From the NCBI GenBank assembly GCA_013433145.1, contig CM024174.1, forward strand, positions 8,340,336 through 8,404,335: 64,000 bases of DNA, given 5' to 3'. Below, one piece after another: positions 57,101 to 64,000 of this stretch. The position numbers and the translations under genes are program-made. The notes under the pieces were generated by a model. It did not search any database. It worked only from the letters and a program-made list of their open reading frames with translations, and was not told the origin of the DNA. The first letter of the stretch is position 1, and each line of letters opens with the position of its first letter. This DNA is from Ascaris suum. Lineage: Eukaryota > Nematoda > Chromadorea > Rhabditida > Ascarididae.

Positions 57101-60100
57101 TACTAAAGCCACAAATAAATCCCAACTTGCAACGAACGGCAACTCATCAATGTTCGTAAGCCGTACGTCATCGAACAACTCGCTTCCTTTGACTACCATC
57201 TTCCTAAATAATATTCATACTATTCTCTTCCTTCTCTATAAAAATGTGCTTTCATCTCACTTTTGATCAAGAAGTCCCTATCATTTATGCAAAAACTAAA
57301 GTCCAATCAATTCGACTTCCGCTGTTTGCAGAGTGTTTGAGATAAGCATTAGAGATGACTTTACATCTTATGGATTAGTCCGTTTAATCTCATCCATTTT
57401 GGATCCTCACATGGCGGACTTACATTCCTTCAACTAATTTTTTGTTTAGGCGATCAGGTTGTGGCGTTAAATAAGAAAGTTATTCTAGCTATACACGTCG
57501 CTGAAGCGATGAGTAAGTAAATTAGATTATTTTTTAAGCTTCCGAAAAATTCACTTCCAGTATGCCAAGAAGGAAAACGTCAAGACTTTCCTATGGCCTT
57601 TCGATATGGCTGAAGATTGGGTTCTTAGGAGATGCCCTTATAAGAGAGGTTTATTGCAGTGCTTGATTATTCGGAAGCTTTTTCTCGAATGCGAGAATTT
57701 TCCGTTTGAGAGCGATTCTTCAAATTCAAGGAACTTTGGGAAAGCGGTTGTCACCATTTCCATGCTTTAGTGTCCTCAGCCAAGCAAATTACACCTAAGC
57801 GCGCGGCCGTAGGTGAGTTTTAGAAAATTTTTGTGCAACTTTCAGGAAAACAGACAGTGTCGACGCACCAGTCCGAAATACATAAACCACTAGAAATGGG
57901 TGTATCAGGGTTGAACTCTCACTTCGCCGAGTCAATGAATGCATATTTTCCGTAGACGAAATGCGATTGCGTATGCACCTCAGCAGTCAGACAAATTAGA
58001 GCAGCGAGTTCAACGAATTGCCAATAAACGACTAAATGCTGCGAAATAACAGAAATAATCGAACCCACAAACGTTCCGCAAATGAATTTTCTTGCTAGTA
58101 TTAAAATGAGATATCGATTGCAAATGCGCATAAAATTTTGGGTATATTTGAGAGTTTGTGAATCGCTTCAAGGCTGGTGTGTGAGGTTGAGTACTTTGAT
58201 GTTGGAAGCAGTTGAGGCTTTTTCCACAGGCAGTTACAGCTGATTGACTTTTGGATGGTTCTTAGCCTATTTTCAGTTGATGATTTTAACTTGAGTTTTA
58301 GTTGCTAGGCACTCGCTGTCTATGTCCTTCGAAACTCCCTTCTCGTTTAACTATGGAGAACATTTTGATGCATTGCTGCGTAAATCTGCTCGTTTCACTT
58401 TACTTGAGGAGATTTTATTGGTTAGCGGAGCTTCATCTTTAAACTAAAGTCGTTCATTGAGTGGTTTGCCAAATTCCAAAATTTCGACCTGCTTCCTTTC
58501 ATGCCAGCGGCTTCTGCCACGATGGTGCGGCAATAAAAGCCAAAACAATGGGAACTGTAAAGCTGCGAATTTAGCCTCCACTTCAAGATCCGTAACATTT
58601 CTCTTCACCAGGTAGTGGAAGACAACTGGGGGGGGGGGGGGGGAGGAGAGATTCAATTTGAACAGCTACCGGAGTGGCGCCTTGAACAGTGGATTAAGTC
58701 TGGGGAAAGGATTGAATTTAGGAAGGATTTATGCAAAATGACGTCTTCGAAGGGGAGACTACGGCAAGTGAAAAAGACAATATGTCGAGAGGCTCTGAAA
58801 TACTGGATGTGGGTAGCATATTTTGTAACTGTAATCTAAGAGCCATCAGTGAAATCCAGCATTAGAGCCGACAGTTCATCATCAAACTCAGCTTCGACAA
58901 GGATGTTCCATACTTTTGTAGAGTGGTGATTATTATGTCCTGAAAGCCCTTGAAGACCGATGAGCTTCGTTTGAGGGCGTGTCGAAGTGTCTAATGATTT
59001 TTGCAGAGAGTCGCTAATGCTTATACATTCCTCACGGTGCATCCATCTCCGTGCGATTTCTACCTTCGCGACGATATTTCACTCGAAATGTTTTTATGAT
59101 TCTTGACGCAGCATTTCGTACTTTCATGGTTTTCTTCATTATTTCCTACCGGAAATGTGTGAGATATTGGTGATAAAACTGTAGATGGTTGTTGGATTTT
59201 GCGTTATTCAACTTTGATTGTAAAATTCTGAATGAGCAAGTTTGTTGTAGACGTGCAAAGAAACGCAACGCGCCAGTTGTTGTCTTCATATTGGAATACG
59301 CGCTTACAACAGCCTGATCTTCTAATATTGAGTGCGAAAAGAGCCCGGCGGCGCCGATACGGTATAGGCCATGATTTTTTACAGTTTCGATCAATGTTAA
59401 ATAGATTTGAAAGCTGCGAATAAAAAGCGGTTCACCTTCCTGTTTACACGTTGCACTCATCTACCACCGTATTTTTGTGCTCTACAGTAACAAAAACGGG
59501 ACAAAAACAATGTTCGTAATTCAAATAAAACTAATGAATGTCACCAGAAGAAAAGGCATCGGAGCAATGCGTCGAGACAGAGTCCGCTACCGGTCAATTT
59601 CCTCCTAAATGACATTCCCTTGTGGCAAAATTTATTAAAAGTTCGACTGAAACTGAATAAACTCAGCAGAAAATCAAAAAAGCGGGGATAAATGTCTCGT
59701 TCACCGCGACTCCATGAATGCAAATGGAAAGCGACTAATCACATGCGATAAGCTACTTCTAACTCAGTGGGCCGTTGTTCCCAACCTGTGAGTGGGAACA
59801 TCTGAATTTCATGCTCGGCTTAATCTTGAAGTAGTGATAATGCGTAAATAAATGCGTCATAGTTGTATGAACTGCAATTCCAAAACATTCGACGCTTTAG
59901 CACTGCTGCCATCATTGTGAAGCCGTCTTACAATCTCTACCAAGAAACTCCCCTCTCGAACAATTTCTGTCGAAATTGTCATGAATAGAAATGCACCAAA
60001 TGAGGTAACAAGACATTGCGCCATCATTGCGTTACTAAATCCGTTGCCATCTTATATTATTGCATTATATAATATAGTGTTAAATATGTGGTTAAAAAAA

Positions 60101-63100
60101 TTACATTTGGCGTTACACATAGTGTTATGCTGCTTTGTTAAAAGGCGCATATTTTATAAACGGTTCGCTTCTCGCTAGACGAATTTTTACCAGACGGAAG
60201 TCAGTGCTTCCTCATGCACCTTCGCACAGTTTCGAATGCATATCGCGTCGTCACAGTATTCTTTCATAAAGTTTCGAAAAGCATGTTGTGGCCCGTCGTG
60301 TCCGTGTCTATACATGTGTGCGCTTGTTTGTCAATTATATAGTTTCAAGCGCGCTATTCGGTGGACATAATCCATACTGCAGCCATATCCAAGAATCCTT
60401 CATGTTGGCACTTGAAGACATCAAAAATGAAAAGAACAAAACTCGCTCTAATGTGGCAGCACAAAAGCAGTATATTAGTTCAAACCAGTGCAAGCAGGGA
60501 GTATGATGAGAAGGAGGTTTCACTCGTACTTCTGGACCTTTTTTTCGCCTTCTGGGTCAACCGTTTTCACCAAACGGTTGATGTTGGGCGCTGAAACATA
60601 AAAGGGTATATCAAGCCATGTACAATGTTATTTTTTGATTAAGCATTTGAATAATAGAACCGCAAAAACCCGACACTGATGCCGACGTCCTTTTGCTTAA
60701 GATCTGACGATCCTAGATAGCAGGGCAACTGAGGCTGATCTCACGTCTACGGCAAAAAATTCCGAACTTTTTGCAAAAGACCGACAAGTTTTGGTTTTCG
60801 GAAACTTGTATCGGGCCATAATGACGGAATAGGATTTGATGGCTTGAGAAGTCCGAGAGAAGTCTTCAGTATTGGATGTTCAGTTTCAGATGCTAATGCC
60901 AGCTAAGATTCCGAAGCACCTTCCGTTTTGCCCTCCGATCGCAGAGAACTCATATATGCGCTCCCACAACTGCAACTGCCTACAAGCAAATGCTCTTTTG
61001 ATCAGAGTACGAAGGCGCTGCACTTTGCGAGAATGATTTTTTTTCGCTTCATCAGTTGCAACACCGGAATAATCGTTTTTAACGGCCCATTTATGCTATT
61101 GCTGGCAATAGTTATTGTTTTATTCTTTGCCTTCTCGGATGATTGGTAAGTACTTGTTCTCCTTTAGGTATTAGCAATGTGCAGTAGGGAACGCTGCACT
61201 TAATACAACAAGTTAGAGCAGACGATGAACGCTTACGCGCATTCAGGTACTTAGGTGGTGAGAATCTCGGAGTCGAGCGACACGATTCTTAATTGCTGTC
61301 ACTGAATTATTCTGCCTTCGGGTACAAAAATGCTCTTCTCTTTCAATAACGGAAGCCATGATGAAAGCATTGGTGAATTACCATTCTATCACGATCGAAA
61401 ATAGTGAAAGACATGATAAAGTTAATCTTACTGCACAAAGTTGCTAGTGCTAATGCAAGTTTGATGGTTTACACCTGAACCGACATGAAAATTTGCCATA
61501 AAAGTATTTGCTTGTGATTCCAGAATAATAAAATAGTTCAGAAACCAGACACTCAGGATACTTTTTTAGCGTCCCCATACTCCGACCAGATACGGTAGAA
61601 ATATGAGCATGACACGAGCTAAAGAGGGCTGCTGCAAAAGAATATGTTCAGAGTGTGATTAGCAAGGAACGAATGGAAACAAACAAACTCGTCATAAATT
61701 CGTTGTGCTTCAAAATCATGCATTTGGATGAAGTATTCGCGAGATCCAAGAGATTCTGGGAAAATGAGGTGAACAGGTCCAGAGTTGTGGACTTCCTATA
61801 AATTCTGGACTACAGTTATAAAAGTGAGTGATGCTCCCTTTGGGTGTCCTGTAAATTCTACTCCATTTTTTAACTATTTGCTCCTTTCGTATAGTGTTCA
61901 TGAATTATAGTCCTGTAATTCAGTGGATGCCCCGTAAGAACATAGAATTTATGAGTCATTTATACTTAGCTCCTGAGCGAATAGTAGAAAGCTCTATAAT
62001 GTGTTGTGCATCTCAAAAAAACCGGTAGAGCGCACAGCATGCTTGTTTCGTCTCATATGAGCACGACAATTTCATTCGTTATCACACTGCAGGAGAGGAG
62101 GTAGAAGGGGGAAGGGCAAAGGTAGGTCATCATGGCTGCATTAATGTTGCTTTTGAATGGATAAATAAGTTACAAAACTTTGAAAGCATACGAGCTTTCA
62201 AGTAATGATGCATAAGCGCACACTTCGATTCTCATAGGTTTGTGCGCTTGAAAAAACCATGCGATTCAAAAAAGGCCAACTCTTTCATGTGCAGATGAGC
62301 ATCAATAAAAGAGTCCATTACTGCATGCACTTGTGCACCTTTCGGTGCACCATCATCCAGGAAGTGATCATTAACGTCTACGACCTTTCAGCTTGCAGAC
62401 TGCACACACTCGGAAAGCAAGAAAATCACGGCGAGAACGTTTTTTGCTTTGAAAGCCTCGTTTCATTTTGCACTCACGTGAGAATATTTGATGAAAAGAT
62501 GTGCTTGCTGCAATTGGAAGAAATGCTTGCGAAAACTTCACTATTGGCAGATATCGCTTTTCACTTGAAAAGACTGGGCAAAATCAGTGTTGTAACCTTC
62601 AAGATAAAAAATGCATATATAGGGAGAAGAAACTGTAACAAAAATCACTTATAAGAAGCAAGTTCACTGCGGCCATAGTCCACAATATCAGCAGCTACGA
62701 TTATCACTAGATTGTTCTCGTATGAATATTTTGGCTGTAAATTAATGTTGAAAGCGAAGTAATAACTGCTACCACCTGAAATTCGATCACCTAAAATGAG
62801 AAGCCTATTGCGGTACAATATTCTGATTTGAAAAGCCCTCCCTTATTTAAAAGAACTCACAGTTCAGACGAACATATGAACATGCATCAAAAGAGTATGT
62901 AAGTGCTCAGCGAAAAGTTTATAGAGGTATCGGAGTTCGCAGCGTAGTCCGCCTACACAATTCCATGGAGCAAATATGTTTGCAAGTAATCTATGTCTGT
63001 GCAATGTCTTTCTGCAATGCTCATGTTGTCCGATATTTCCGCTCTATACATGCAATTCACGAACCTCACCGATGCATTTTTTTTCACCTTAGGGCACTTT

Positions 63101-64000
63101 CATACGGATAGCTCTGTTGGTAATATTCTCTCCTTTTGATAATTTCTCCACCACTAGTGGAAATTCCCACCTGTTGCACTAATGAGAACAAGCAAAAATA
63201 AGTAGAAGCAAACAATGGTCAATTTTATCAGTCACCCATCCCTCTGTCTCAGCTCCAAATCTCATCCAGTTATCAAGCTTCTAGATATGACGCTCTTTAA
63301 AGTGTTTGGTAATATTAACCTGCGGTGGATTTTCGATATACTCACAAGTACAGTGAATTTAAGCTCGAAAGAACTTTATTCGCATTGCGGGTGATGCGTC
63401 GAAAACAATTTTTGATTTCAAGACCGTTGACATAAAGAGACTCAAGTAGTCTTGCACGTATAAAAGACAAAACAATGAAAAAAATGAATGTTCAGCGAGG
63501 AAGGGATAGGAAAGTTGATCTTGTGCGCTATCTCTTCGACTGTCAAATGAGAGCCGTTTAGAGATCAAAGATGAGCGAAGCCGATCGAAAATTTCTTCAA
63601 AGCATTGCTAGCTCCTCCAAAATTTCAGCTGACCGTTAAGAATCCACCGATAGCAACTCCTGCCTCGCCATCCCCCTCCCACTTTGTCCCGGCGATCATT
63701 TTCCTCCTCTTTTCTCAGAAATTCCCTCCTATTCCCTTTTAAAGGCAAAGTCAGCTCTCTCCCAGATGTTTAAAACGTCACCCGGACAACTCTCCTCTCT
63801 CCTGTAATGGCAACACATGTCTGAAATCGATGCATCACCCGCGAGCGGCAAAAAATTGTTTTATTTTAGCCCACTCCTTCCATTGTTTAACAGGATGCAA
63901 GTACTTTCCAAAGCGCTCAATTGCGGACATCCACAAGAATTTGCTTTTGATGGGAAAACATGCGGGAAGGAGAACAACGTTTTCTTAATAACAGGAGATT
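54200..64000. other. Right end of the window, no supported gene
   Basis: Open frames on both strands are short and isolated, and none matches a family I recognise. A poly-G run lies at 58628-58643. The better-looking pieces are the plus-strand TM-containing exon near 60949-61149 and minus-strand frames at 54779-55123 and 58836-59042. Confidence 0.45.
60949..61148 (+). CDS. Candidate exon with a transmembrane helix
   Basis: An open frame reads ELIYALPQLQLPTSKCSFDQ, then ARMIFFRFISCNTGIIVFNG and a helix PFMLLLAIVIVLFFAF followed by SDDW, with a strong TTG|GTAAGT donor. It could be the start of a membrane protein (ATG at 61033) or an internal exon. No continuation in phase was found. The family is unknown. 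Confidence 0.3.

Noticed and set aside
57455..57640. Plus-strand pieces DQVVALNKKVILAIHVAEAM and ICQEGKRQDFPMAFRYG joined by a GTAAGT intron
   Set aside because: They join in frame but are short, no upstream exon or family was found, and an alternative frame of the second piece is equally open.
62259..62654. 131-residue plus frame with INVYDL, reminiscent of the start of PPPDE/DeSI peptidases
   Set aside because: Only the VYDL tetrad fits; the catalytic His and Cys motifs of that family are absent.

Overview
This window looks like nuclear DNA from a nematode, probably a parasitic species with large introns. Coding potential is broken into short exons with GT-AG borders. One gene ends in a ground-like domain, a family known essentially from nematodes, and the likely start of the longest gene lies a few bases after a TTTTCAG acceptor, as expected for spliced-leader trans-splicing. 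Naming a clade or species is beyond what the sequence shows.

Four genes can be supported. (1) At the left edge, on the minus strand, one exon (562-382) of a PICOT/glutaredoxin-3-type thioredoxin domain. The rest of that gene runs off the window or was not found. (2) On the plus strand, a nearly complete VPS54 gene (about 5906-38671), the GARP tethering subunit that returns endosomal carriers to the Golgi. I placed 21 exons whose reading phases join without conflict, plus one weaker exon around 32635. Its N-terminus carries two zinc-finger-like Cys/His modules. (3) On the minus strand, inside the 14.7-kb third intron of VPS54, a DEG/ENaC sodium channel subunit (about 21748-11118 or 10982) reconstructed over ten exons, from TM1 to TM2 and a cytosolic tail. 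(4) On the plus strand, a secreted ground-like protein (about 47432-54181), with a Cys-rich N-terminal exon, a long low-complexity middle, and the ground-like domain split over the last two exons. The signal-peptide exon was not identified with confidence.

The remaining space (563-5898, 38672-47431, 54200-64000 and the big introns) is mostly non-coding. It has two long (TA)n microsatellites, many poly-C/poly-G runs of 10-18 bases, a 300-base pyrimidine tract, and scattered weak exon candidates listed with low confidence. The genes do not form an operon or a pathway. The notable arrangement is nesting: a channel gene transcribed against the tethering-factor gene that contains it. No bacterial-type system, mobile element with coding capacity, tRNA or rRNA was recognised.
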